Source: Spisula solida (taxonomy: Eukaryota; Mollusca; Bivalvia; Venerida; Mactridae). Taken from it: a stretch of DNA of 64,000 bases. Position 1 is the first letter of the stretch; each line of letters begins with the position of its first letter. The notes under the pieces are model-generated. The model had not been told where the DNA came from and did no database searches. It saw only the letters and a list, made by a program, of their open reading frames with translations. Of the stretch, positions 11,398 to 25,159 are shown in pieces. The position numbers were made by a program, and so were the translations under genes. The stretch covers positions 33,002,760 to 33,066,759 of the forward strand of contig OX365947.1 of assembly GCA_947247005.1 (NCBI GenBank), in the 5' to 3' direction.

Positions 11398-12916
11398 ACC
11401 AGAACAATTCCGTCCGATTCACTGAGAGTTTGTAAACATTTTATTTTAGTTATTATGTTCATAAGTTGAACAAGGAATAATAATGTTTGAACCTGAAAAT
11501 TAGTATTGATTTTGTTTAATGAAGATTTGTTTTGTACTGCTTATGTCTCGTTAAAATTTAAACGAATACAGAGTGTAAAATCACGATATGTCCATCTGGA
11601 CGTTGTGTAACTGAGACAGTCGTAGTGAGTGGCCATTAGGTTTTCCCCTGCCTAATTGGTCAATATCCTCTGGGTTCTAAGTAGCTGTATCAACTATTAA
11701 CTTGGCCCCCCGGTTTATCGGTGATACTCGTACACCGAACCCGCCAAAGAAGCAAGGGGTATGTATGGAAAGAGCTAGGGTAGCGCATGTGGACTTTATA
11801 TCACATAACTGCAAATGACCTCTTTCGAAGTCGGAGCTCATTGGCAGATATTACAGGGAACAAAACGGAACGATCAGGCACATATTGTTAACTAGGACTG
11901 AAGGATAAATCACCACCAGACGGGTAGATATATAGGTAGCATATTTAGATACCGCCCGTTGAATGTCTAGTTGTATAACTCTAACGCTATAATTTGCAAT
12001 GCCAATCTGAACAGAAATCACAGACCTTTACATCGATTTAGGTAAAGCATTAAAAAGCATAAATAATTGAAAATTACATAACGAACTGTGGCTTTACATT
12101 GAATTTTCTATTTAAAAATAATAAAAACATAATGTAAGACTGGAACCTCGTGTCTGCATTGGATGAAAATTCAATATTTTCCAATTGCTAAACCACTAAG
12201 CTATTTTATCAGATGAGATGGGTGGTCATTTTTATTGACCAAGTCAATTGAATTTACGATTCTCCTTTTTGCTCCCCATATGTATATACCTAATCTACCT
12301 GTTTACATTTAGGTGCAAAGATCCCAACACCGCGATGGAGTTATATATGAGAGTACACCGTTCGTATAAAACGATCGTGAGTTGGTCATTGACCAATATA
12401 TAACTCTAGCGCGATACATTGCAATACAAAAACACACACACAATCCACTATATTTATCGCTTCTGATTATTTAGGAGCTGAGCATGCAAACTTTATTTGG
12501 TGTGCTAAATGTTTTAATGCTTTCATAGGCAAATGTTACGGTCCTTGAATTTAATTCATAACAAAAATATAGGCGATATTGTGTTTGTACTGCAATTTAT
12601 TTACATACAATAAAGGAACATTAAAGCAGACAACAATCAACAAAAAAGGTTGAACGACAAGTGAAACGTCGCTATGCACTTAATCTTACTAATAATACAT
12701 ACACTTACGACCTTTGAAAACGCACTACTTTTAAGGGACCCGTAATCTTTCGTTTGAACTATTCAGTCAACTTTGTACAAATGAAATGACGTTCCTAGGT
12801 AATAACCTTTTCCAGTAGAGAACATCGGACACGTGTTTTATCACGTAAATTACACGTGGTAACCACGTGGTCAAATATCATTTTTCGCTCGTGGATCTCG
12901 CGTGAATGAAAATATC
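11398..12916 (+). repeat. LINE 5' region, second direct-repeat copy
   Basis: Matches 4222-5727 from ACCAGAACA to just past the ORF1 start codon; the ATG is at 12907. After 12916 the sequence is unrelated to ORF1. Either this is a second element, head-to-tail, that lost everything downstream of its 5' region, or the 5' region acts as a long terminal direct repeat. Confidence 0.9.
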
Positions 12917-14120
12917 AGAAATGTGTAAATGGAAATGTGTACACGATACATTGACATGCAAAAAAATCACAGTTTCAATCATTCAAAAGCATTAGTTGGT
13001 ACATAAATGTATGTCACGTTCTCCCAAAAATGATGAGTCTAGAGGTGTATCAATGTTACATACCGGAAGTAGCAGCCACGTCGTTTTCGCACGATTCCGT
13101 TGACATAATTTAACAAATATTATTCCACATGAACGTTTTATGTCCACTGACATAGTCACTGACCGTCCATGGCAGGATAAAAGGCCAAAAACTGCTATTT
13201 ATACGGATGTATTAATGCGCAGCCGACGAAACAGCTTCCGGTCGGCAACCATGACTGTCAGAGTAATACTTGGTCACCATGGGTATGCAAAATGATTAAA
13301 TGAAAGTTTAAATACGGTCGATTATTTCTAAAAGGCATTTTGATTTAGTACAGTTCGACAGCTCGTGTTCAATCTAACGTCGATGCTGTTCTTCAATCTG
13401 TAGCCATTCCCTTCTTGTATCACTATTTTTGGCGACAACGATGTTAACTTTAAACAGCATAATACTAATCATTCGCATAGGTTACTGAAAATAATCATTT
13501 TTATGGACGAAAAGAACATCAACGTGACGAATACTCCAATTTTATCCTCAGATGTTGCACTCATTAAAAATATGAAACGCTCTTACAAAGACGTGTCCAA
13601 GGGTAAGAGCCGGTTCTCAATCTGCCCGCGGGTTTCTTCAGACCTTTGTCCAATAATGGTGGAAAGTTCCCACAGCAGCACATTTAAAATGTGATGTTGT
13701 TTATGAGTAGTCGTAAGTTGACCCTCCTTGACTCTGTAACTTTTTTATTACTGAATGTAAACATGTTATGTGGGGATTCATTTTCTAAGTTAGAATATTT
13801 GCTACAAGTTTAATGCAAAAATCTCAAAAAAAGTCATTTTCGCATATTTCACAATAATCCAATATGGCGGATTTTGAATTGAAAATATGAATGGAATAAC
13901 GTATTCATCCGCAGTGGTAATTTGACATAAATAGTTTCAATTTTTGACACCAGATAAGCATTTGAATTGATTGAATATGGTTAATATCTCATCTTTTGTT
14001 ATAAAATTTTAATATTTTCATGATTGCGTAGCCATTTTGAGAACTTTAGTAGAGTTTAGAACAAATTTATCAGATTTGATCCTCCTATTTATTGGTATCA
14101 AATATTCGATTCTAAAGATC
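12917..14120. other. No recognised feature
   Basis: AT-rich sequence. A 63-codon open stretch at 13503-13694 has no motif. No repeat shared with the rest of the window was seen. Confidence 0.5.
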
Positions 14121-14252
14121 AACTTACGACTGAGTTTGAACCTGAAACTGAGACTGAAGTTTTTGTGAGCACCAAAAGTTGAGCTTGGTCTCAAAGTTGA
14201 GACCAAGCTCAACTTACGACTGAGTCTCAGTCTCAAATAGTTTTGTGAGCGT
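14121..14252. repeat. Repeat with perfect 18-bp inverted repeat
   Basis: AGTTGAGCTTGGTCTCAA (14177-14194) is followed after AG by its exact complement (14197-14214). On either side a direct repeat appears: AACTTACGACTGAGT ... TTTTGTGAGC at about 14123-14170 and again at 14210-14252. It looks like a small composite interspersed repeat. Confidence 0.7.
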
Positions 14253-14657
14253 GGGGCCTGGAGAACTTAATACATGTAGGTCATCTGATCGCCATATATG
14301 ACAGAACAAGTGTTGTAAAACCGGACAAGGGCACGATAAGAAGTTAAAAACACTTCCAACTGTACTTAATGTTACCTATGGCGTTTGCGAAAATATAAGG
14401 TTTTCATTCCCAAAACATTTCCTGGGACATGAAATCGCTCGATGTATTTACATTCGTCTTCGGCTATAAACGTCTCTAACAGGCCTAACCTTTAGATGCA
14501 TTCTGTAGAGCACTCGATCATTAACCACAACAATGAAACACAATCTGTTTTGTGAATACTCAATATTGAAGTATACAACGCAATATCATTAGAAAATGTT
14601 TGCTATATCACAATGCTTCAAACGCATTGATGAAGGGGTTTAACAGTTATAACGGGA
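14253..14657. other. No recognised feature
   Basis: Nothing recognised up to the MITE. Confidence 0.5.
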
Positions 14658-14661
14658 TTAA

Positions 14662-15196
14662 AGGTGCTGCCTCAGATATTGGTGTATTGCAAAAATAAAA
14701 TAAAATTGTCAAATATTCACGTAAATTTGGTACAGTTGCCTGTATATGCCATAAACAACCACATTGGCATTAATTTCATAATAACTTGCGAAACAACGAC
14801 ATTTATTATTTATTTCGTATTTTTTTATCCAAAAGTCTATAGAATTAACACTACTACCCTTTAAATTGTCTGGAAATTATTTTGCATTCGATAAAAACGA
14901 ATTGCAAAACGAACCGAATACCTCACTGATGTTTACGCTGTTGGTTTTTGATGTTTCCATTTCGAACACATGAGAATTAGATAAATAATATAAATTCGCA
15001 TAGCATGTTGGACGGGAAATCTGCATTATTTTTAAAAGAACTACCGAGTGCGCGATACCAAGAGTGTTTTATATTGCTTTTTCGCCATGAATCTTTCATA
15101 AAGCAACTGTCAATAGATTTCTATTACAGTAATACTTGGTTAGGTAGGAAAATTACGACATTCAAAACTTTTAGCCCAATCTGTGAGGCAGCACCT
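14662..15196. mobile_element. TTAA-flanked MITE
   Basis: The 535-bp element begins AGGTGCTGCCTCAG and ends with the complement, TGAGGCAGCACCT. It is flanked by TTAA at 14658-14661 and 15197-15200. A TTAA duplication is typical of piggyBac-like and Kolobok-like transposition (family knowledge). The two short open stretches inside are not recognisable transposase. It sits just outside the first unit of the tandem 15-36 kb array. Confidence 0.8.
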
Positions 15197-16478
15197 TTAA
15201 ATGTTAGTTATGATTCAAGTTAAAGTTCTTACTAACTTTTCTACAGAATAAATTTTGTAATTTGATTTTGGGTATTCGGTGTGCTGGAATTGAAGTGTGA
15301 ACATTCTCTCGAGTCGCACATCTGTAATTCGTCAGATTTCGTATAAATGGTGTACCAAGTAGGAGCCGCTTGTTCTTGCCAAACATATTCGACACAGTTA
15401 ATGGCCCAAGGCAAATTTCGTTTCTTCGCATATTATTACGAGATGTCGTCTTGTATGTATTGATTGTAGTCTTAGTATGGTTTGAAGTCCATGCATATAC
15501 TAACTCATGCAAATATGACAATATAGTATGAAGGCCTCCATATCAACTGGAATGACTACTTCTGTTTTTATTGCACCTTCTTTGTTTTCAAACCATATGT
15601 CAATGAACTAGACACAGTCATACTTGTTGGTATTTCTGCCATGTAAATGTTAATAACATTCCATAACATAGTACATGTTGATTCACTAAGTCTGGGATAT
15701 TAAGTTCGGATTACAGATAAAGTACTGAGATACACAGTAGCATGCAGATGCGCTATGTACATCATTTGTCAGTTACATCGCGTGTAAACTGTAGTATAAT
15801 CTGAGTAATACAATACTACAAAAACAACATGTTTACTTCAGTTCTTAATACAACAGTCTCTCAATGTGGCATTTTCCGCATCCAGTTACAGTGTTTAATA
15901 CCCCTTTATTAACACAATCTGACAATTCGCTTGCTTAGAATGAGAAGGTCGTAAGTAGTACTTAAATGGCTCATGCATTATAAATCCGAATCTCAAGGCG
16001 CATCTTCTGAGCCTATTTTCATTAAAATGTTGATCATGTTGATCAAACGGAAGTTTAAAAAGTAAAGAGTAGTTTTCAGACAGTTTTTTTGTTTTCTTAA
16101 AATATTACTTTTGTACTTACCTCCTTCTAAATTTAAGCCATCGAATTGACAATTTTTATCTATTGGTTCAACTTCCAAATTAATCTTAACAATTCCTAAA
16201 ATTTCACCATCAGTCGTATTTCTCCAGATATTGGAGAAAATAGTGGAAACATTTTTTCTTTATATTTGAGTTATCAAGTCTCATTATCAGGAGGAATGAC
16301 AAATGGCATGCTTGTAGAGATGACAGGATAATCAACTATAATTAAAGAAGATAAGAATGTGCTGGATACTAGAACTTAACGAGTATTTTGTTGTAACAGC
16401 ATCTCAGACTTGGTGCGATAAGCATACAAATGTATGAAAAATCGTTAACAGAAGCTCGTGAATTTAATAATCAGGAAT

Positions 16479-16826
16479 GGATTGATGGAACAATGACACT
16501 CCCGACTACAAATCCAGAGTTCTCTGGTTGGAATCTCGACCGTGCCACTGGAAATTTCAGATTTTTTTTCAGTGCTTCCCACCCAACTGGAGATGAACTG
16601 GTTTGGAAACGCAGAGGTAGTTTCGCGTGAATCGGTGCTATACTACGGGCACATTACAGAGCCAAGGAGTATTTTCGGAAAAAGATAGGGCAGCGTTCCC
16701 GGATTCCTTGTAACACAAATGTTTTCTGCATCTTCCCTCGAAGCCGGAAGTCATTGGCCAGTTAGGCAGGGATAATACCGGATGACCTCGACTGTCTCAG
16801 TCGAACGCAAAAAAGTAAGAAACGAA
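16479..16826. mobile_element. 348-bp insertion in unit A, unclassified
   Basis: AGGAAT occurs at 16473-16478 and again at 16827-16832. Unit C has the uninterrupted sequence (AATCAGGAATTTGCCC-like, near 28080-28095). So this is an insertion with a 6-bp target duplication. Its right half (CGAAGCCGGAAGTCATTGGC) resembles part of the LINE 5' region near 4638, and CTGTCTCAGTCG also recurs there. A 66-codon open stretch running into it is not supported as a gene. Confidence 0.6.
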
Positions 16827-19800
16827 AGGAATTTGCCCTTAACGTCAACAATATCCCCCACCAACACTGACGTTCTAACCACTAAAACACTTAGCCACAG
16901 ACCCTTCTACGCATTCAAACTTCAGTAGAGCTGCACCTACAAACCATCTATTAAATATTCATTTAAATCGCAATATGATCCCGAGATAATTGAACAGTGA
17001 TGCTAAAACTCAATTTAAAAAGTAATATAGTATACTATGACAGTAATTCCATATAATCTGAGATTGTTAATTTTTTTCTGTAACATCACAACTCTGTTGT
17101 ACGTTAACCTGGTTTCATTTTTGGCAAAGGTGACATCTTCGATAAGAGTACAACTTTGTCATTTCGGACAACGGATCGAATCTATTTTTGTTAAAAGTGC
17201 TTAAAAACACGTTTCTATAATTGTACTACCCTTGTAGTACCTGAACGCAGGTCCTCTGAGTGTATGTGGATTATGTGAAATGAAAACCAGTAATAATGTA
17301 TTATTCAGCTTAAGATAATCCAAGGATTTTATGTAGTACTTTCTGATGGTAAAATGTAGAGTTTGAAAAATCTTCACAGAGCAGGTCAGTTGGCTTTCTA
17401 CTGTTCGCTATTAATCCGATTAGCTCTTTTGTCCAGTTTCTTTCAGACAAGTTTAACTACGTTAGAAAATTACATCATTCGGCAAGCTCGTCAACAAGCC
17501 GTTTAACGTGCAGTTTTGGCTGTTTTGTTGTTGATACATACGATGCACTACATTTTACAACCAGTAAATAGATAAGGTTGGTTAAGAGAGGCAGCCACTC
17601 CAGATAGTTTACATGATCCCATTTTTATCAAGATTTAAGGTTACAAAACTTATCTTCGAAACATAGGTGTGTCATTCACCAACATGTTAAATCTCAACAT
17701 ATTGTATTGATTGAAATTAGCAACTGTCACAATAAACGCACGGTTGTGGTGGTCCAAAAACGTGCTATAAAATGTAAAATATTCATTCCTGACTAGTTTA
17801 AGGAGGAAATGGTTAACACAAAACGTATTATGGAAAAACGACATTTAAGCTATAAATTTGTTTTCTCGACCTGATTTTGGGTTAGCAAGACAATGGTGCC
17901 GACAGAAACTCTTTTGTCAATCGTGTTTTACGTAAGAATATTAAATAGACTTAACAAGTTCTCATATTTTCCCGCAAAGTAGCCTGCTTTTCACCCTTAA
18001 TTAGTAAAACCTTCTCAATAAAGATTATTTTATATTATATAGAAAGCAACCATCATTCAAAACGTATTTGTGTCGCCACTATCACACTTGTTCAACTGTA
18101 CAACGCAAGTGTTTTTCGATAACGAAACAATTTGTGTAGGCGATTAAAGTGTACGGATAGTTTGAGGACCGATTATCCAAATGTCGTGATAATATGTACG
18201 GGTTAATTAAAATGACTGTAATGATCTGAGCCGGGACTTCACACTAAACACTTATGAATGATACATCACACATGTCACTACCAATCACTTCGTCCGTCAT
18301 TTTCAGACAATGAATACATCTTATTCAGGGGATATGGTGTCTATTGAGGATTCCTCAGTCAACTCATGCCAAAAATGTTCAACAACAAGCGAACAAAGTC
18401 TGAATGTATTCCGTTTATGCCACCATGCATGTTTCTTGGCCGCCAGCTAGATACATGAATAGACATTACAATGTGTCAAACTCTAAATGTCTGTCAGAGT
18501 AGATGGACAGGCGTGAAGCTATGACAACGTAAACAATACCCGTCAAGACCATGCCAGTTTTCATGTTTAGATAATACTGTAATTGACCAGATGACATATG
18601 TTTACGTATGTAAATCGAGAATTGAGTTGGATAATGAAAGGATTGTATCATGGTGTACTAATATTGTCAATGCTGCACATGTCTGCATAATCAAATTAAT
18701 GCGCTTAATAAACTTCGGCAAAAACGTCTGTAGACTGACTGCACAGGGAATTAGGTCAATTGCCAACCCTAATGAATTATATACACAACATGTATACATG
18801 AAGCTGATATAAAATCGATAATTTATAATACATTAGGGTCAAACTGAAGCCACTGATTATCAATTGTAGATCCCCGGAGTGTCTGTTAGACTTCTATTTC
18901 CTAGTGCCTATATCAGAGAACCTATATCAGAGCCTTCTATAAATGTCGCATGTTAGCTGTGTAGATACTGTCTTAATGACCTATGCCATTCTGATAAACT
19001 GAGCACTATCGCAGCGACACTTGCTAAACTTATGGTACCTCAAGGACATCTGCTGGTCAGGACTTTACGTGTACAAGTATATGGACTTACATTATTGAAA
19101 AGGTTAATAATATCAAATAAAACATGAAATCATAAATTTGACCTCTATGTTTTCTGCCATAGCAAAGTTAACGGCATGATCATATTTCAATTCAGAAACG
19201 GTACATGTTGAGTCGAGTAGAGAGGAATGTGCGTTAGATTTCTGGTCACAACAAACTTACTAACAAGTTAATGAATAATCTGCTCGGCGTAAGAATGGCC
19301 CATGGTGAAAGCACATACACCGGGGAGCAAACTTATGTTATAACCCATTGTAATATTGATGTGTTACCGTACACCATCGATTTTCATATGAACGAGAAGT
19401 TACGGTATAATTTTTGAACCCATACCTAACACTTATAAAGCCACGGATGATTCGTAACCCGGCGATCCGGGTTAGATTCCCGATCGCGGCAGGTGACAAA
19501 ATATAGAGGTTCCTTCAAATGTGGAAAGCTAGGTTGCTGGTTCCTTGTGGAAGAGTAAATTAGTACTGGTTAGCATACAGTTACAGTCCAGGAAACCAGG
19601 TTAGGTGAATCGGCCGCCGTATACACTGTAATTGAAACAAAATGAGTAACTGCGTTAAATCGGAATAAACAGACAACAAACAATTATAAACATTGTGTAT
19701 ATCAACAAATGCCAATCATAGCGTGCGTGGACATTATTATTATCAGTATACGTGGTGTAATTGGGAACATGGCATTAGCCTATTGTCAGTTTCAATAGAG

Positions 19801-20037
19801 ATTATAATAATGCATAGAGAAATAAGAAAGAAATAAGGTATGTGTATCGAATCATGAATACTTTGCGTGACAGTTTTCGCTTATCTTGGACCAGGCATTA
19901 TGGGAAATGATCAAATGGGTTTGGACGCTTTAGCGTCTATAGTAACAGCACCAATTACTACATATGACAACAAAAGCACTGCTTAAGACAGATGGATAGG
20001 AACATGTGTACGACGCTTGAATCATGCTGTACATGTA

Positions 20038-21058
20038 CGAGGGTCGTTCACTTAATTCCCGGACGATCGGTATTGCTGAAAAACTAATAGACTGTTATTG
20101 ATGAAAACTTACAGGAATACATTCACACCATTCCTGTATTTGCATACGAAATTTCAACTTGTTGCGACGAAGGGTTTACATACTATTAGTGTTTTAACAA
20201 GTACGTGTAACGCGAATCGGCCCAAGTCGACGTCAAAATATTGTGACGTTACGCCATTTTCGCTCCTTAAACGCGACACTGCTTCTCCATTTAAGGATCG
20301 TTTTGGAGCAATAAAGTCATGCGTGCACACTAATTTAACATGTTAAGATGTTCGGTAGTGATGTTAAATGCTATATCAACGATAATTTCGCATGATCTCG
20401 TATTTACAATATGAGTTTTTCTTCAAGTAGTGTTTACCATCCAACAGGTGTTTAACCGACAACACTTTCCTGTATCTGACGTAAGATTGGCCGGGCCTCG
20501 GATCATCGCAAGATGATTCTTGTCATCATGGAACCGTTTAAAAGCAGAAATCCACCGATACAAATATTCCCATGCGGCTTCTCTAAAATAGATTCTTTAG
20601 TTTTATAGGTGTATGACCAATATTTTTACGAAATAGTATCATAATCCGTTTTTTCCTAATATATTCGATTCCATTGCATTATTTACGGAAACACACCCGT
20701 TGTCACTAAACAACGTTTCAAACACAGTAACAGTACAGAAATTACAACAAACGTTATAAAAACGTTACGTAGATGTAGACATAATGTTATCAAATATTTT
20801 CAGTTGAAAATAGGCAACCATACCACGAACCCTGCCACATCAACACTCTACAGTTCACAAAGAACTTGGGTTGGGCCGGGTAGCCCTTTGTTGGGTTACT
20901 ATAGTAACCACAGTTTGTATTCGGTTGGATGAAATTATACCAAGTTTTGTCAAATATTCAAGTTTGTGTGTAAGTCTTATTAAACGAAAATTCATTACCA
21001 TTGCATGTTTCAATCAAGCGCCATGGAGATAGTCCGGATATTAAATGAACGACCCTCG
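20038..21058. mobile_element. Mariner-type element, 1021 bp
   Basis: The ends are inverted: CGAGGGTCGTTCACTTAAT at the left and its near complement ATTAAATGAACGACCCTCG at the right. TA flanks at 20036-20037 and 21059-21060. Unit C has the empty site near 33700-33708 (ACATGTATGTGCAC). GAGGGTCGTTCA-like ends with a TA duplication fit mariner elements (family knowledge). I could not recognise transposase motifs, so it is probably non-autonomous. Confidence 0.83.
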
Positions 21059-22667
21059 TATGTGCACATCTGAATACATGTATCAGTAATAATGTTAGAA
21101 CATGAGCCTTACCTAAAAATGCATGCATGGATATACAACAATATTGAATCTTCACTAGCAAATTGTACATCAATTTGTTTGTGGTACCTCCATTGCACTA
21201 AATATTGTTATGGTCCCGAGAGTACCCGGTCCTTTTGTCATCGATCAGCCGCATATGTTCGATAATTGTCGGGGACGTGCCAGAAGTATATGTTATACCT
21301 TCATTTTATCAAGTATTATTTTGACCCGGGAGATTTCGATCCATTGTTTGCTTGATCGGCCGCATTTCATCGCACTGAACCTTCGGGGAGAACTTTCACA
21401 TTCGCTTCAGACCTTCTAGGCATAATAAAGAGTAGCCGATCAAAAGCCGTCGGTATGGGGTCGTACGTGTCCGAGCGTCACCCGAAGTTCAAATTGGATC
21501 TTTCGTATAGCCTCTGTCACCCATTGGAGCTTCATATAATCCCTGCTGCTATCTACTGTAGGTCGATAGTAGGAGTATAGGTGGATTGTAAGCAAGCAAA
21601 ATAATTATAAATGATAAGAACTTTATACTGAAAACCTGATTGCTGAAAAAAACGAACCTAGACGTCATGGTAACTTTATTGTTAAGATCGACCTCCATTG
21701 CGAACATTTACGTCACAAAATGCAAGAATATAAAACTGCAGGTTGGGTAATAATCTCCTTCAGACAACATTCGGCTTCTTGTTACAGTTGTTCATTGTCT
21801 GATCCATCTAAAGATTATTCACTTGTAGTTGCCTGTAAGGTTTAAATATTAAGTTATTACCGAGTAGGCCATGGAGATTATGGGGACAATGACTCTACCA
21901 AGGAGTTCAGGAAAACAACAGTATATGATACCATGACTATGGGTAACCGTTTATACTTTTAAATATTGCGGATATTATTCAGACGATAAATGCAAGCAAC
22001 ATTTGTCGTATAATTCGGTATAAAAACAAAACGCATGAACGCCACAAAATTGTTGATTTTTGTGCAAACTGAATTGCAAATATAATAAACTCTAAGTGTA
22101 TATGTTGCTTGGCGCATTATTTGACGATGTGGAATAGAAACAGCTAGATTATATCCTGCCAGCATGTAAATGATGGATGTTAATCTCTCAATAGACTTAC
22201 ATTTTACTGTTAGGATTTAAATTTGAATATTTTACCAACTTTTTTACAGGATAATTTCTGGTTATTAGATTTTTAGGATTCGTTGTACTGCATTTGAAGT
22301 GTGAATATTCTCTCGAGCCGCACATCTTTTGGCATGTGTCAACTGTAATTCGTCAGATTTTGTATACATGGTGTACCCAGTAGGAACCGCCTATATACTC
22401 ATAACAGATTCGAAACGGTAACTGACAAAAGGCAAATTTCGTTTCTTCGTATTTTGTGGGAGAAGTCGTCTCGTATGTATTGATTGTAGACTCTGTGCCT
22501 TAGTATGGTTTGAAGTACATCCATGTACTATCTCACAAAAACATGACAATATTAGATTTAGCCTCCATTATCCCATGGCAAGACTTATTTTTATTGCATC
22601 TTTTTTGTAAAGAAACCAAATGTCAATGAACCAAACACAGTCAAACTAGTTAACTTGTTGGTATTTA

Positions 22668-23755
22668 AAGGTTGTTAAGAAAGTTTCGGTTTTTGAAAGG
22701 CCTTTGTGCACAAAAACAAATGGACACATTTCGATCAAAGTCTCCTTATAGAATGACATCAATATGTATAACAGTTTTAACTGATTTTGCTGTCAATAAA
22801 TTTTCAAAAAAATATGAATAAATATGTTGATCTTCTTTCGAGGACGAAATTAATGTCGTCGCGACCGGGTGAAGTTCGAAATACTGTTATCCACTCGCTG
22901 TATCGTTTTGTATGTTTTCAACTTGAAATAAACTAAACTAATGCTTTTCCTTATATAAGAAGAAAACATTATTCAAGTTGTGAGGCTGTTCTGCATATAA
23001 ATGCGTTTTGTTTCCCAATGTAGATATTTCTTTCTAAATGACGCGTTTTGTCTTTTCAGATTTGTCTTTAATTTTAGAATTATTAAGTTACTATTTACAT
23101 GACAAACGAGACACCTCTTCGCGCATGTCTTTTGATTTTTCGAGAAGTTGTTATTGTAATTTTCTGATGTTATATTATACACTGTCGGCCATTTTCTTTA
23201 CCCTACCCTCATTTTCATCACGTCATTCTCGTCGAAATCGATACCCTGTACTTGAAAATTCATAGTTGTGCTCTAATTATTTGCATACCTAGTCCGGCCC
23301 GAAATCCCCGAAATTTGACCGAACCTTGCATTGGAGTATAAAGTTTTTTTCTTTGGTGATTTCAGTAGCCAAGACATTTCAAATGGAATTTCTGACGGGT
23401 GACATTGTGTCACCCTTGAGCATTTTGAGAAATTGGGGTAAAAGTTCCAAAATATAAACGAAACTGCGAATTTTTGGAATCGGTGAACTACATTGTTATT
23501 TATAGTCATTTTTTATAATAAATCACATTTATATGTAGTTATTAAGTTGCGGTTCTATAAATCCATGACAACAGTGCCCATCAGACTATTTTCCAGACAA
23601 AAATAAATCCTCGGTTCCTAAATGTACTACTTTACCTTCATTCCAAATTACATAACATTTCGATCGGTAAAATTAAAAATACACCAAACTTTCAGACCGG
23701 AACGAACTTTCTTTACATCTTTATGTCATTTTAAATTCATAACTGTTAGTTCATT
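22668..23755. mobile_element. Insertion of about 1.1 kb in unit B
   Basis: Units A (about 15640-15690) and C (about 27550-27620) run straight through GTTGGTATTTCTGCCATG into the 'tagtaca ... ttcacttaag' block. In B this is interrupted by about 1.1 kb starting AAAGGTTGTTAAGAAAG. No clear inverted ends or target duplication were seen, and the short open stretches inside are unrecognised. Edges are approximate. Confidence 0.5.
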
Positions 23756-25159
23756 CCACATTATAGTCCAGGTTATTCACTTAAGTCTGGAATCTATTCA
23801 CGTTTTTGCCAAGTAACCTGTTTTTTCACCCTTCAATGATACAAACACCTAAATAAAGATTATTTTATCTAGAAATCAACCATCATTCAATACGTATTTG
23901 GGTCGCCTCTAATTCGCACTAAGCCTTGTTCATATCTGCAATGCATGTTTTCTTCAATTACCAAGCGATTGTTGTAAGAAGCTGCAGGGTAACTGTTAAC
24001 CAATTTACTTTCGCGAATACTAACTTTCGCGTTATGCTGATCGTGGGCATATACGGAACTACATATTTTCGCGTTTTTAAGTTTCCTGCAGTGTCCATAT
24101 TAATGTTTTAGCACTTCCGCGGCGAGTTAATTTCGCGAACAGGCTATATTAAGCATACTTGTATTTGTTTGATAGGAAACGATGTATCGCAAAATGGTAT
24201 AAATAATTGTCTTTTTGTAGGCGAATAATGTGTACGTATAGTTTGAAGAACGATTATCCTAACATCTTGATTATATGTATGTCCGTTGTTATTAAAATGA
24301 CAAAAAATGCTATCAGCTGGGACTTCACACCAAACACTAATGAATGATATTACTTACTTGCCTCTGCCAATTACTTCATCCGTCATTTTCAGACAGTGTA
24401 CACATCCAATTCAGAGGATATGGTGACCATTGATGATTCCTCAATCAACTCATGACAAGCATGTTCAACAAAAAGCGAACCAAGTCTGAATGTATTCCGT
24501 ACATGTCCCCGCTGTTTCCTGACAGCCAACTTGATACACCGTACATTGAATAGACAACACAATGTGTATCAGAGAAGATGGTCTGGTGTGAAGTTATGAC
24601 AACGTTAACAATATCCGATTGCCGTCACAGCCATGACAGTGTTCGCATTTAGTTAATACTGTAATTGACCAGATGACATATGTTTACGTATGTAAATCGA
24701 GAATTGAGTTGGGTAATGAAAGGATTGTATCATGGTGTACTAATATTGTCAATGCTGTACATGTTTGAATACCGTAATCAAATGAATGCGCTTGATAAAC
24801 TTCGGCCAAAACGTGTAAAGACTGACTGCACAGGGAATTAGGTCATTTGTCAACCCTAATAAATTCTATACATGTATACATGAAGCAGATCTAAAATCAA
24901 TAATTATGATACATGTACATTTAGGTCAAACAGGTACCAGAGATTGTGAATCGTAGATCCCCGGAGTGTCTGTCAGACTTGTATTTCCTGTTTCCTTTAC
25001 CAGAGAACCTATACCAGAGTATTCTATTAATGTCGCATGTTCGCTGTGTAGATAGTATCTTAATGACCTATGTTATTCTGATAAACGAACTAAACTCATA
25101 GTATCTAAAGAACATCTGCTGATCAGGAGTGTAAATGTATACGTATATGGTTAATCAGG

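Larger units (their letters stand above)
15215..21714 (+). repeat. Tandem unit A (non-coding)
   Basis: This is the first of three diverged head-to-tail units. Anchors shared in the same order with the other units include TCGAGTCGCACATCT (15310; B 22315; C 27230), CTTCGATAAGAGT (about 17138; C about 28370), GACCAGATGACATATG (about 18586; B 24666; C 28957), GATCCCCGGAGTGTCTGT (about 18870; B 24957; C 31356) and a Pol III-B-box-like block near 19460 (C 33130). No gene is recognisable. It carries a 348-bp insert at 16479-16826 and a mariner-type element at 20038-21058 that the other units lack. Confidence 0.8.

Noticed and set aside
4222..12916. LTR retrotransposon with 1.5-kb LTRs
   Set aside because: The coding part has an APE endonuclease and LINE-type reverse transcriptase, no protease, RNase H or integrase; the repeats are not placed as LTRs with TG...CA ends.
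19440..19500. tRNA gene near CCGGGTTAGATTCCCG (also 33130)
   Set aside because: Only a B-box-like block is present; no A box or acceptor stem.
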